Source: Rhodobacter sp.
Lineage (GTDB): Bacteria; Pseudomonadota; Alphaproteobacteria; Rhodobacterales; Rhodobacteraceae
DNA: 64,000 nucleotides
Reading direction: 5' to 3'
Assembly: GCA_020637555.1 (NCBI GenBank)
Contig: JACKKF010000005.1
Coordinates: forward strand, 62,001-126,000
Below, piece by piece: positions 15,964 through 24,368 of this stretch (positions are counted from its first letter, which is position 1; each line of letters begins with the position of its first letter). The translations under genes were made by a program, and so were the position numbers. A model generated the notes under the pieces. It did not search any database. It saw nothing but the letters and a program-made list of their open reading frames with translations, and was not told where the DNA came from.

Positions 15964-17580
15964 CTAGCCGGGGTGGTCGTCGCGCCAGTCGGTCAACGCG
16001 GACCGGACGCGTCGAATCAGGACACCGCGCGCCTTGTCGTCGGCGGTGCCTGACAGCGCCTCGTTCAGATCCAGAAACAGCTTCGACACGTCGTTGTGCC
16101 AGTCCAGGTTGGCCACGGCCTCGGGGCGCAGGCGCGGTGGCGGGGCGTCCCTGGGCGGTTCCTCCACTTGGGGGCCGGCCGGGGTCAACAGCACGCTTTG
16201 GTCCAGAACAGGGCGCAAGATCGGCACCGTCAGGGTCTTTGCCTCGGCCTCGGCCAGCGCGCTCATGGCGGGGGTTTCGCCGTGGGTCAGGAACAGCGCC
16301 TGGCGCACGGGTGCGCGGGCCGCGATCCAGGCCGACAGTTCGGGGCCGTCGGCATGACCGGAATACAGCTCGATCGAGCGGATGCGCGCCCGCACGTCAT
16401 AGGATTCACCCTGGATGCGGACAGAGGTCACGCCGTCCAGCAACAGCCTGCCCAGCGTTCCCACCGCCTGATAGCCCGCCAGCAGCACTGTCGCCGCATC
16501 GGACCAGATCCAGCGTTTCAGACGGTGGCGGATGCGCCCGGCCTCGCACATGCCGGACGCGGCGATGACGATGTGGAACCCGTCCAGATCGTCCAGACGC
16601 TTCGAGTCCTCGACATCATGGGTGAAATGCAGATAGCGCGCGTGCAGACCCCGGGCCAGCGAATTGCCGTGGTCCAGCGTGCGGCGATGGCGGTGGAACA
16701 CCTCGGTCGCGCGCGCGGCCAGCGGGCTGTCGATGTAGATCGGGATCTCGGGCAGGGCACCGTCTTCGATCAGCAGCGTCAGGTCGGCGATGAGCTCCTG
16801 CGCGCGTTCGACGGCAAAGGACGGGATCAGCAGCGCCCCGTCGGGCCGCATCGCCGCGCGCACCTCGTCGCGCAGCGCCAGGCGCCGCTCGTGATCGCTG
16901 GTTGCGGGGCGATCCGTCCCGCCATAGGTGCTTTCGCAGATCAGGTAATCGACACCGCTGGGTCCCTCGGGGTCGGGGTGCAGCAGCTTGAACGCGGGGC
17001 CGATATCGCCCGAAAACAGTAATCGCATCGGGTCGCGATTGCCCGGCACGACCACCTCCAGTTCGACCGAGGCCGAGCCCAGCATGTGCCCGGCGTTCCA
17101 GAACCGGGCCTGAACGCCGGGCAGCACCGGAACCCAGTCGCCATAGGAATGCCCCAGCATCTGCGCCATGGTGCGATCCACGTCGTTGCCGTCATAGATC
17201 GGCTCGATCGCGGCGCTGTTCCAGCGGGTGCGGCGATGGTTCAGGTGCTGGACCTCGATCGCCTGGATATGGGCGGAATCGGGCAACATGACACCGCACA
17301 GATCCACCGTCGGCCGGGTGGCGTGGATCGCGCCGCGATAGCCGTCGCGCACCAGTTTGGGCAACAGGCCCGCATGGTCGATATGCGCGTGGGTCAGCAC
17401 GACGGCGTCGATCTTGTCGGCGTCGAAGGGAAAGGGGCGGTAGTTCAGCTCCTTTTCGCTTTTCGATCCCTGGAACATTCCGCAATCGATCAGCAGCGTG
17501 CCGGTTGCGGTTTCCAGCCGGTAGCACGAGCCGGTGACGGCCTGGGCCGCGCCGTGGAAGGTGAGGGTGGGAAAGGTCAT
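15964..17580 (-). CDS. MBL-fold beta-CASP RNA-processing exonuclease family protein
   Basis: 538 residues from ATG 17580 (MTFPTLTFHGAAQAVTGSCY), with AGGGA upstream. The metallo-beta-lactamase motif THAHIDHAG gives zinc ligands H64, H66, D68, H69. Further ligands are in NAGHMLGSAS, and the beta-CASP insert is seen in LLIPSFAVERAQEL, IYIDSPLA and VIAASGMCEAGR, followed by ELYSGHADG. This is the YSH1/CPSF-like group, acting on RNA in studied members. The C-terminal 80 residues are extra and hydrophilic. It lies downstream of a marR gene in the same direction with 10 bases between them, so the two may be co-transcribed. Confidence 0.88.
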   Translation of the reverse strand: MTFPTLTFHGAAQAVTGSCYRLETATGTLLIDCGMFQGSKSEKELNYRPFPFDADKIDAVVLTHAHIDHAGLLPKLVRDGYRGAIHATRPTVDLCGVMLPDSAHIQAIEVQHLNHRRTRWNSAAIEPIYDGNDVDRTMAQMLGHSYGDWVPVLPGVQARFWNAGHMLGSASVELEVVVPGNRDPMRLLFSGDIGPAFKLLHPDPEGPSGVDYLICESTYGGTDRPATSDHERRLALRDEVRAAMRPDGALLIPSFAVERAQELIADLTLLIEDGALPEIPIYIDSPLAARATEVFHRHRRTLDHGNSLARGLHARYLHFTHDVEDSKRLDDLDGFHIVIAASGMCEAGRIRHRLKRWIWSDAATVLLAGYQAVGTLGRLLLDGVTSVRIQGESYDVRARIRSIELYSGHADGPELSAWIAARAPVRQALFLTHGETPAMSALAEAEAKTLTVPILRPVLDQSVLLTPAGPQVEEPPRDAPPPRLRPEAVANLDWHNDVSKLFLDLNEALSGTADDKARGVLIRRVRSALTDWRDDHPG

Positions 17581-17590
17581 GGCTGGTTCC

Positions 17591-18073
17591 CTAGGCGCGG
17601 GGTGACGGCGAGGGGGGGCGGGCGGTGTCACGCACCTGTTCGAGACGGCTCGAAAGCGCCTCGAGGTCGGTCAGGATCCGGTGCAGGTCGTCAGGGGTCC
17701 AGTCGGCGGTCAGCCGCTGGAACGCCGGGGCGAACGAGCGTTGCACCGTCGTCAGCCGATCGCGCCCCGCCGGGGTCAGGCTGACGGGGCGGTTGCGGGC
17801 GTCGGTCTTGTCGCGGGTGATCGCGACCAGGCCGAGCCCTGCGAATTTCTGCACGATCTTGGTGGCGGCGGATTGCGTCAGATCCAGCACCGCCGCCATG
17901 TCCGACACGCGCGAGGGGCCGGATTGCCGGGCGATATGCGCCAGCAGCGCGAACTGCGGCCAGGTCAGGCCGTGCGGCTCCAGCAGGCGGTCTATCAACC
18001 CGGTGTAGAGCTGCGCGACGATCCCCAGCCTTTGGCCCAACTGCGCGTCGAGGGGAGGGGGGTTGTTTTGCAT
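17591..18073 (-). CDS. MarR family transcriptional regulator
   Basis: 160 residues from ATG 18073 (MQNNPPPLDAQLGQRLGIVA). The winged-helix core is typical: LTWPQFALLAHIARQSGPSRVSDM, LDLTQSAATKIVQKFAGLGL, ITRDKTDARNRPVSLTPAGR. It diverges from a membrane-protein gene, and the shared region contains two ATTCC-N2-GGAAT palindromes 21 bp apart, one overlapping this gene's start codon, as expected for an autorepressor. The ligand is unknown. Confidence 0.9.
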   Translation of the reverse strand: MQNNPPPLDAQLGQRLGIVAQLYTGLIDRLLEPHGLTWPQFALLAHIARQSGPSRVSDMAAVLDLTQSAATKIVQKFAGLGLVAITRDKTDARNRPVSLTPAGRDRLTTVQRSFAPAFQRLTADWTPDDLHRILTDLEALSSRLEQVRDTARPPSPSPRA

Positions 18074-18104
18074 TCCAAGGAATGTAATAAATATTCCATG
18101 GAAT
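18063..18104. promoter_or_regulatory. divergent promoter with two MarR-type operators
   Basis: ATTCCAAGGAAT (18072-18083) and ATTCCATGGAAT (18093-18104) are two palindromes whose centres are exactly 21 bp, or two helical turns, apart. On the plus strand, TTGTTT (18063-18068) and TAATAA (18085-18090) with a 16-base spacer look like a promoter, with site one in the spacer and site two over the start region. Binding would block the right-hand gene, and site one also covers the marR start. Confidence 0.7.
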
Positions 18105-18120
18105 GCAAATGGAGAGTGCA

Positions 18121-18681
18121 ATGGTGATTCGGCTGACAAACCTGCCCCTGGCCCTGCATGGCGGCGCGACGCTGGTGGCCTTCGGCCTGTTTCAGGCGGC
18201 CAAGGGCTGGCTGGATGCCAGCTATGCGGCATCGGGCTATCCGGTGGATTATGCGACCGGGCAACTCGCGTTCAGCGCCGCGCGGCTTGAGAGCTACTAT
18301 GCCGCGATGGCGCAGGGCGGGACGCTGGATGTGTATCTGCGCACGCAGGTCATCGACTTCAGCTTCATCGCCTCGGTGATGCTGCTGGCGCTTTTGCTGG
18401 GCACGCTGGTTGCGCGGCTCGGAGGCTGGGCACGGGGGCTGGGGCTGGCGGCCTCGGTCCTGGGGATCGCCGGGGCCGGCTTTGACGTGCTGGAGAACCT
18501 GCTGTCCTTTGTGCTGCTGTCGGACCCCGACGACATCGCGCAGGGCTGGGCGCTGGCCTATTCCTCGGCCGCGGCGGTGAAATTCGCGTTGCTGACCGGG
18601 GCAATGGGGGCGGTGGTGCTGGCGTTGGTGGCCGGGGTGGCGCGCCATGTCGGGCGGCTGCTTTCCACGCAGACGGCCTGA
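18121..18681 (+). CDS. four-helix membrane protein, probable MarR target
   Basis: 186 residues. I start at ATG 18121, placed four bases after GGAGAG; upstream ATGs at 18103 and 18109 lie in the operator region. Four hydrophobic helices are seen (LHGGATLVAFGLFQAAKG; FSFIASVMLLALLLGTLVA; GLGLAASVLGIAGAGF; FALLTGAMGAVVLALVAGV). I do not recognise a named family. Its promoter carries two MarR-type operator palindromes, so it is probably repressed by the divergent MarR protein and induced by its ligand. Confidence 0.75.
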   Translation: MVIRLTNLPLALHGGATLVAFGLFQAAKGWLDASYAASGYPVDYATGQLAFSAARLESYYAAMAQGGTLDVYLRTQVIDFSFIASVMLLALLLGTLVARLGGWARGLGLAASVLGIAGAGFDVLENLLSFVLLSDPDDIAQGWALAYSSAAAVKFALLTGAMGAVVLALVAGVARHVGRLLSTQTA

Positions 18682-18702
18682 CACCCGCCCGCGGAAACGA
18701 CG

Positions 18703-18734
18703 AAGGCCGGGCGCCCATGGGGCGGCCCGGCCTT
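18703..18734. terminator. bidirectional terminator
   Basis: AAGGCCGGGC / GCCCGGCCTT, a perfect 10-bp stem with a 12-base loop between the convergent stops of the membrane-protein gene and gpt. The A and T at the base of the stem suit termination in both directions. Confidence 0.7.
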
Positions 18735-18757
18735 GTCACCGCGTGGCGGTCCTGCGC

Positions 18758-19276
18758 TCAGTCGCGGCCGCGGAAGGGCTCGACGTATTGCAGCGCCATG
18801 TCCCAGGGGAAGAAGATCCAGGTATCCTGGCTGACCCCGGTGATGAAGGTGTCGGTCTGCTTCTCGCCTTCCGGCTTTGCATAGACACAGGCGAAATGCG
18901 CCTTGGGGTAGAGTTTGCGCACCAGTTCCAGGGTCTTGCCGGTATCGACCAGGTCGTCGACGATCAGGATGCCCTCGCCATCGCCCATCATCTCGGCGTT
19001 GGGCGCCTTGAGCACCTGGGCCTCGCGGCGCTGGTCCGCCTTGCCACCGCCCGCGTGGTAGGACTTCACGCTGATCGTGTCCACCGTGCGGATGTCCAGT
19101 TCGCGTGCGACGATCATCGCCGGCGCCATGCCGCCCCGGGTGATCGCCACCACGGCGCGCCAGTTGCCGTCGTCGGGACCGCGCCCTTGCAGGCGCCAGG
19201 CCAGTGCGCGCGCGTCGCGGTGCAACTGGTCCCAGCTGACGTGAAAGCCCTTTTCATGCGGCAGGCGGTCGATCAT
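18758..19276 (-). CDS. gpt: xanthine(-guanine) phosphoribosyltransferase
   Basis: 172 residues from ATG 19276 (MIDRLPHEKGFHVSWDQLHR). The PRPP-binding motif ILIVDDLVDTGKT, the catalytic flexible-loop part VDTISVKSY and VVAITRGGMAPAMIVAREL identify a purine salvage phosphoribosyltransferase that converts xanthine/guanine plus PRPP to the nucleotide. Length is the family norm for bacterial Gpt. It is monocistronic, ending at the bidirectional terminator at 18703. Confidence 0.92.
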   Translation of the reverse strand: MIDRLPHEKGFHVSWDQLHRDARALAWRLQGRGPDDGNWRAVVAITRGGMAPAMIVARELDIRTVDTISVKSYHAGGGKADQRREAQVLKAPNAEMMGDGEGILIVDDLVDTGKTLELVRKLYPKAHFACVYAKPEGEKQTDTFITGVSQDTWIFFPWDMALQYVEPFRGRD

Positions 19277-19424
19277 GGCATGTTCCCTCAGGTGGCGGCG
19301 GAAGCGCGGGGCCGGGACGGGCGGCCGGGCGCGGGGTCGCGGCAATCATGGTCTTTGCCTGATATACCGCGCGCGCGCGCGATCAAGGGGAAATCCCGCC
19401 CCGCTGGTCCGAAACGCGGCGTGT

Positions 19425-20246
19425 TCAGTCCTTGCGGCCCGTGACCACGTCGATGTCGGGGGCGTCCACGGCCTTCATGCCGACGACGTGATAGCCGGCG
19501 TCCACATGCAGCGTCTCGCCGGTGGTGCCGGACCCCAGATCGCTGAGCAGATAGAGCGCGGCCTTGCCGACCTCCTCCTGCGTCACGTTGCGGCGCAGGG
19601 GGGCGTTCAGTTCGTTCCACTTCATGATATAGCGGAAGTCACCGATCCCCGAGGCCGCCAGCGTCTTGATCGGCCCGGCCGAGATCGCGTTGCAGCGGAT
19701 GCCGTCCTTGCCCAGATCCTCGGCGATATACATGACCGAGGCTTCCAGCGCCGCCTTGGCCACGCCCATCACGTTGTAATGCGGCATCACCTGTTCGGCG
19801 CCGTAATAGGTCAGCGTCAGCAGCGAACCGCCATTCGGCATCATCGCCGCGGCCCGCCTGGCGACCGCCGTGAAGGAATAGACCGAGATGTCCATCGTCA
19901 TCAGGAAGTTCGCGTGCGACGTGTCCACATAGCGGCCGCGCAATTCGTTCTTGTCGGAAAACCCGATGGCGTGGACCAGAAAGTCGATCGTGCCCCACTG
20001 TTCGGCCAGGGCCGCGAACATGGCATCGACCGACTCCATGCTGGACACGTCGCATTCGAACAGGCGCGGCGTGCCAAGCTGTTCAGCCAGCGGCACCACG
20101 CGCTTTTTCAGCGCCTCGCCCTGATAGCTGAACGCCAGGTCCGCGCCCTGCGATGCCAAGGCCTGGGCGATTCCCCAGGCAATGGATTTGTCGTTGGCGA
20201 GGCCCATGATGAGGCCCCGCTTGCCCTCCATAAGTCCTGCGGACAT
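19425..20246 (-). CDS. fabI: enoyl-[acyl-carrier-protein] reductase (NADH) FabI
   Basis: 273 residues from ATG 20246 with GGAG seven bases upstream. It is a short-chain dehydrogenase fold: LIMGLANDKSIAWGIAQALA cofactor region, SYQGEALKKRV, HAIGFSDKNELRGRYVDTS, and the catalytic Y-x6-K in YNVMGVAKAALEASV, then ISAGPIKTLAASGI. It performs the last step of each fatty-acid elongation cycle. It diverges from pdxH with about 150 bases between the starts. Confidence 0.96.
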   Translation of the reverse strand: MSAGLMEGKRGLIMGLANDKSIAWGIAQALASQGADLAFSYQGEALKKRVVPLAEQLGTPRLFECDVSSMESVDAMFAALAEQWGTIDFLVHAIGFSDKNELRGRYVDTSHANFLMTMDISVYSFTAVARRAAAMMPNGGSLLTLTYYGAEQVMPHYNVMGVAKAALEASVMYIAEDLGKDGIRCNAISAGPIKTLAASGIGDFRYIMKWNELNAPLRRNVTQEEVGKAALYLLSDLGSGTTGETLHVDAGYHVVGMKAVDAPDIDVVTGRKD

Positions 20247-20398
20247 CGCGGTCTCCGGAAAATAGTTGACGTAGGGGCTAGCTTTAGGCCAAAGGCCGGG
20301 GTGCATCAAGGTCGCATGACGGTTGCTCGCCCTTGCGCAGCGGGCCGGAAACCTGCCAGTGTTCCGCGCGAACCCGCCCTTGCCATGCAGGCCAGACC

Positions 20399-21037
20399 AT
20401 GACCGACACCTTCCCTGAACCGCAACGAACCGGGATTTTCGCGGGTGACGATCCCTTCGTGATCGCCCGCGCGTGGCTGGCCGAGGCCGAGGACAGCGAA
20501 CCCAACGATCCCAATGCCATCGCCTTGTCCACGGTCGATGCCGACGGCTTGCCGAATGTCCGCATGGTTCTGCTGAAAGAGATCGAGTCGCGCGGCGATG
20601 GCGATGGCGCCTTTGTCTTCTATACGAACTACGGGTCGGCCAAGGCGCGCGAGATCGAGCAGGCGGGCAAGGCCGCCTTTGTGCTGCACTGGAAGTCCCT
20701 GCGCCGCCAGATCCGCGTGCGCGGCACCGTCCAGCGCGAGGACGGCGCGACGGCCGACGCCTATTTCGCCAGCCGTTCGCTGCAGTCGCGGCTGGGGGCC
20801 TGGGCCTCGCAGCAGTCACAGCCGCTGGCGTCGCGCGCGACGCTGATGGCCGAGGTCGCGAAGATGAGTCTGCGCTTTGGAACCAATCCGCCGCGCCCTC
20901 CGTTCTGGGGTGGCTACCGGATTTCGCCTGTCGAGATCGAGTTCTGGGCCGATGGCGCCTTCCGGTTGCACGACCGATTCCGCTTTACGCGCGGGCAAGG
21001 GGGACAAGGTTGGAAAATCCACCGTCTGAACCCGTGA
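20399..21037 (+). CDS. pdxH: pyridoxamine/pyridoxine 5'-phosphate oxidase
   Basis: 212 residues from ATG 20399 (MTDTFPEPQRTGIFAGDDPF). FMN and substrate regions are typical: NAIALSTVDADGLPNVRMVL, FVFYTNYGSAKAREIEQ, KSLRRQIRVRGTV, SRLGAWASQQSQPL, PPFWGGYRISPVEIEFW and the C-terminal RLNP. It makes pyridoxal phosphate from PNP or PMP. It precedes the cold-shock gene by about 90 bases. Confidence 0.95.
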   Translation: MTDTFPEPQRTGIFAGDDPFVIARAWLAEAEDSEPNDPNAIALSTVDADGLPNVRMVLLKEIESRGDGDGAFVFYTNYGSAKAREIEQAGKAAFVLHWKSLRRQIRVRGTVQREDGATADAYFASRSLQSRLGAWASQQSQPLASRATLMAEVAKMSLRFGTNPPRPPFWGGYRISPVEIEFWADGAFRLHDRFRFTRGQGGQGWKIHRLNP

Positions 21038-21131
21038 AATTCACGCTTCGTGAATGGTCGGCCCCTTGTCAACGCTGCAAAATGCGAAGATGTTAGGGCC
21101 TGGTTGGCGACATATCGGGTTGGGAATGCCG

Positions 21132-21662
21132 ATGGTTGAGATTGAACGGGGCCTTCCGCGGGTTCGTGGAAGTGTCAAATGGTTCGATCCTTCAAAAGGA
21201 TTTGGATTTATCGTGGCCGACAGTGGCGGTCCGGACATTCTGCTGCATGTGAATGCGTTGCGGAATTTCGGGCAGTCGTCGGTCTGTGACCGCGCGGGAA
21301 TCGTGGTCAGCGTGCAGCAGACGCAGCGTGGTCTTCAGGCGGTCGAGGTGTTCGAAGTCACCCCCCCCGTCGACGAGGGCGGCGACGGGGAAGGGGCGCT
21401 GGAAGCCGACGCCGACCTGGGCGCCGGCTTGCCGCTGGAACCTGCGCGCATCAAGTGGTTCGACAAGGTCAAGGGCTTTGGTTTCGCCAATGTCTTTGGC
21501 CGGCCCGAGGATGTGTTCATTCACATGGAAGTGTTGCGCCGGTCCGGCTTTGCCGAGCTACAACCGGGCGAGGCCGTGGGACTGCGCATCACCGACGGCG
21601 AACGCGGCCGCATGGCGGTTGCCATCGCCTCGTGGGAGACCGCGTCGAACAAAAAGGAATGA
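21132..21662 (+). CDS. protein with two cold-shock domains
   Basis: 176 residues. ATG 21132 is preferred because GGGA lies six bases upstream; ATG 21126 is too close to it. The first domain (VRGSVKWFDPSKGFGFIVAD, ILLHVNALRNFGQSSV) and second domain (ARIKWFDKVKGFGFANVFG, DVFIHMEVLRRSGFAEL) each carry RNP1-like KGFGF motifs, joined by an acidic linker. Such proteins bind single-stranded RNA or DNA. It is followed after three bases by a DUF192 gene, an arrangement I recall as common in Rhodobacteraceae, so the two are probably co-transcribed. Confidence 0.9.
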   Translation: MVEIERGLPRVRGSVKWFDPSKGFGFIVADSGGPDILLHVNALRNFGQSSVCDRAGIVVSVQQTQRGLQAVEVFEVTPPVDEGGDGEGALEADADLGAGLPLEPARIKWFDKVKGFGFANVFGRPEDVFIHMEVLRRSGFAELQPGEAVGLRITDGERGRMAVAIASWETASNKKE

Positions 21663-21665
21663 CGG

Positions 21666-22154
21666 ATGTCGCTGCGTAACAGTCTGGTCGGTGTGGTGCT
21701 GGCCGTGGCTGCCCTTTCGGGCGGTCAGGTGGCCCAGGCGGCCGGTTGCAGCGACGATCATGTCCAGTTGCGCGGCGCTTTCGGTCAGGCGTCCTTTGCG
21801 GTCGAAATCGCCGATACCGATGGCGAGCGGGCGCTGGGGCTGATGAACCGCCCCTCGATGCCGCGGTTCTCGGGCATGCTGTTTGTCTGGCAGACCCCGC
21901 AACATGCTGTTTTCTGGATGGAAAACACCCTGATCCCGCTGGACATGCTGTTCATCGATTCGCAGGGCGTGGTGCGCACGATCCACGAGAACGCGGTGCC
22001 GATGGATCGCACGCCCATCGACGGCGGCGAGGGCATTCAGTATGTGCTCGAGATCAACGGCGGCATGGCGCATCGGCTTGGGCTGGTGCCCGGCGCCGAG
22101 CTGCGCCATCCGGCCATCCCGCAGCAGACGGCCGCCTGGCCCTGCTCTGAGTGA
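21666..22154 (+). CDS. secreted DUF192 protein
   Basis: 162 residues with a signal peptide (about 1-25, cleavage near AQAAG). The DUF192 core is clear: FAVEIADTDGERALGLMNRP, FSGMLFVWQTPQHAVFWMEN, IPLDMLFIDSQGVVRTIHEN and VLEINGGMAHRLGL. The family is exported and of unknown biochemical function. The three-base spacing to the upstream cold-shock gene points to one transcript. Confidence 0.9.
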   Translation: MSLRNSLVGVVLAVAALSGGQVAQAAGCSDDHVQLRGAFGQASFAVEIADTDGERALGLMNRPSMPRFSGMLFVWQTPQHAVFWMENTLIPLDMLFIDSQGVVRTIHENAVPMDRTPIDGGEGIQYVLEINGGMAHRLGLVPGAELRHPAIPQQTAAWPCSE

Positions 22155-22198
22155 TCGCCTCTTTTCAGTTGCGCGTCGCTGGTCTATGACGCCCCGGT

Positions 22199-22275
22199 CG
22201 GGGCGTGGCGCAGCCTGGTAGCGCGACGGTTTTGGGTACCGTAGGTCGTAGGTTCGAATCCTATCGCCCCGACCA
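22199..22275 (+). tRNA. tRNA-Pro (anticodon TGG)
   Basis: Acceptor stem CGGGGCG/CGCCCCG with encoded CCA, A-box TGGCGCAGCCTGGTAGCGC, anticodon stem ACGGT/ACCGT around loop TTTGGGT (anticodon TGG) and T-arm GTAGGTTCGAATCCTAT. 77 bases. Confidence 0.97.
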
Positions 22276-22413
22276 TCCACTGGACATCACCTTTCGGCGG
22301 GCGCCACGACGCGGACGCAGCGGCCCTGGGCGGGTGACGCGGCGCCCTGCTTGCGCGCGCGGGTGCTTTCGCGCAGCCTGCGATTCGCCCACCGATCTTG
22401 CCGAGGATTGCCC

Positions 22414-23415
22414 ATGACCCGCCGCTCCGACCTGCCTGCCGCCCTGCGTGCCGCGCGCCTGCCGATGGTGGGATCGCCGCTGTTCATCATCTCGAATCCT
22501 GATCTGGTGATCGCCCAGTGCAAGGCGGGCGTGATCGGCAGCTTTCCGGCGCTCAACGCACGCGAGGCGCCGGGTGAGCCGCCCCTGCTCGACGCCTGGC
22601 TGAAGCGCATCACCGAAGAGCTGGACCGCTGGAACCAGGCCAATCCCGATACGCCCGCGGCGCCCTATGCGGTCAATCAGATCGTGCACAAGACCAACGC
22701 GCGGCTGGACCGCGACGTCGAGATCTGTGCCCGCTGGAACGTGCCGATCTGGATCACCTCGCTGGGGGCGCGAACCGACGTGAACGATGCGGCCCACGCG
22801 GCTGGCGGCATCGTGCTGCATGACGTCATCAACGACTGGTTCGCGCGCAAGGCGATCGAAAAGGGCGCGGATGGGCTGATCGCCGTCGCCGCGGGGGCCG
22901 GTGGGCACACCGGGGCGCAGTCGCCCTTTGCGCTGTTGCATGAAATCCGCACCTGGTTCGACGGGCCGGTGCTGTTGTCGGGGGCGATCGCGACCGGTCG
23001 CGCGCTGCTGGCGGCTCAGGCGGCAGGGGCGGATCTGGGCTATGTCGGCTCGCCGTTCATCGCCACGATCGAGGCCAACGCCGACCCGCTCTACAAGCAG
23101 ATGATCGTCGATGCGCGCGCCGGGGATATTGTCGCGACCGCCGGGGTCACGGGGGTGACGGGGAATTATCTGCGCGCCTCGTTCGAGCGCGCCGGCACCA
23201 GTGTCGAGGCCCTGGAGGCGCTGGGCACGCAAATGTCCTTTGGCAAGGAGCGCGAGGAGCGACCAAAGGCCTGGAAGGAAATCTGGGGCGCGGGGCAGGG
23301 CGTCGGCGCGGTCGAGGCGGTTGTGCCCGCCGCCGGCCTGATCGACCGGATCGCGCGCGAATACCGCGCGGCACAGGCGCGGATGCAGGGGCTGCTTGCG
23401 GATTGGCCGGTCTGA
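22414..23415 (+). CDS. nitronate monooxygenase / 2-nitropropane dioxygenase family flavoprotein
   Basis: 333 residues from ATG 22414 with GAGGA upstream. TIM-barrel FMN enzyme features: RLPMVGSPLFIISNPDLVIA, the Gly-rich AAGAGGHTGAQSPFALL phosphate loop with the presumed catalytic His, and LSGAIATGRALLAAQAAGAD followed by GYVGSPF. The family oxidises nitronates, or acts as an FMN-dependent reductase in some clades, so the exact substrate is open. It stands alone after tRNA-Pro. Confidence 0.85.
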   Translation: MTRRSDLPAALRAARLPMVGSPLFIISNPDLVIAQCKAGVIGSFPALNAREAPGEPPLLDAWLKRITEELDRWNQANPDTPAAPYAVNQIVHKTNARLDRDVEICARWNVPIWITSLGARTDVNDAAHAAGGIVLHDVINDWFARKAIEKGADGLIAVAAGAGGHTGAQSPFALLHEIRTWFDGPVLLSGAIATGRALLAAQAAGADLGYVGSPFIATIEANADPLYKQMIVDARAGDIVATAGVTGVTGNYLRASFERAGTSVEALEALGTQMSFGKEREERPKAWKEIWGAGQGVGAVEAVVPAAGLIDRIAREYRAAQARMQGLLADWPV

Positions 23416-23529
23416 GACCGCCCGCGATGCGCGCGACCGGCGGTCCGGCCGCGGCTGTCGCGCGGCCGCTCACGCAATGGTGGCGCGGCGCGGGTTGCCC
23501 CCGGCGCGCTTTGGCCGCATATCTTTGAC

Positions 23530-23967
23530 ATGCTCGATGCGCTGAAATCCCTGTTCCGCCCCGACGCGCCCCGCCATGAGGTGCCCGCCGATGTCGCCGT
23601 GGCCGCGCTTCTGGTCGAGGCCGCCCGCGCCGACGACATCTACGCGCCAGAGGAACGCGAAGCCGTGGCCCGGCTGTTGATGGCGATGTTCCATCTGGAC
23701 CGCGACGCGGCCCTGGCCTTGCGTGCCCGGGGCGAGGCGGCGCAGGCCGAGGCCGCCGATGTGGTGCGGTTCACCCGGGTGGTGAAATTCGCCCTGGACG
23801 AGGACGGACGCCGCCAGTTGATCGAGGCCCTTTGGACCGTGGTTCTGGTCGATCACGAGCGCGCGCCGGATGAGGATGCGCTGCTGCGAAAGCTGGCCCC
23901 GTTGATCGCCGTGGACGATCACGACAGTGCCGCCGCCCGTCAGCGCGTGCTGGCGCGCCCGGACTGA
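23530..23967 (+). CDS. TerB-like (tellurite resistance-type) protein
   Basis: 145 residues, all helical. The TerB-like fold is suggested by DVAVAALLVEAARADDIYAP, EEREAVARLLMAMFHLD and VVLVDHERAPDEDALLRKLA, which pair acidic clusters (ADD..E and VDHE..DE) as in metal-binding TerB proteins. No clear ribosome site precedes ATG 23530. Its 3' end overlaps the convergent DUF1330-like gene by 28 bases. Confidence 0.75.
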   Translation: MLDALKSLFRPDAPRHEVPADVAVAALLVEAARADDIYAPEEREAVARLLMAMFHLDRDAALALRARGEAAQAEAADVVRFTRVVKFALDEDGRRQLIEALWTVVLVDHERAPDEDALLRKLAPLIAVDDHDSAAARQRVLARPD

Positions 23968-24368
23968 GTGAGCGGCAACAGGCGACTGTCCTCGATCGCC
24001 GCGGTCCGGTGCCCCAGTCCCGCAAGATAGGGACCGTGGCTTTCAAACGCCATGAAGCTTTGCAGGCTTGCCTGTCGGACCAGCATCGCACAATCCCAGC
24101 GCGCCTCGGCGGGGCCGATCAGCCAGGGCCCGCCCTGACCCAGAAAGACCAGGTCGCCGCCCGATTCGGTCAGGAAGGGCAGGGTATGGTCGATATAGCG
24201 ATCAAAGGCCTCGGCCCCGCTGATGGGGGTATCCGGTGCCAGGTCCGGCGTTGCGGTATAGTCCGCGACGGCCCTGAAACGCAGCAGGTTGAGCATCACG
24301 ACCGGGCCCTGCGGATTGCGGCGGAACAGTGCGGCGCCAGCCGCCTGGGTGGGCATGAGATGGGGCAT
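23940..24368 (-). CDS. DUF1330-like protein
   Basis: 142 residues from ATG 24368, which overlaps the stop of the upstream DUF2239 gene as TGATG, so translation is coupled. The region GPVVMLNLLRFRAVADY and GAEAFDRYIDHTLPFLTESG resembles the ferredoxin-like DUF1330 fold. No catalytic assignment is known for this group. It converges on the TerB-like gene with a 28-base overlap. Confidence 0.65.
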   Translation of the reverse strand: MPHLMPTQAAGAALFRRNPQGPVVMLNLLRFRAVADYTATPDLAPDTPISGAEAFDRYIDHTLPFLTESGGDLVFLGQGGPWLIGPAEARWDCAMLVRQASLQSFMAFESHGPYLAGLGHRTAAIEDSRLLPLTQSGRASTR

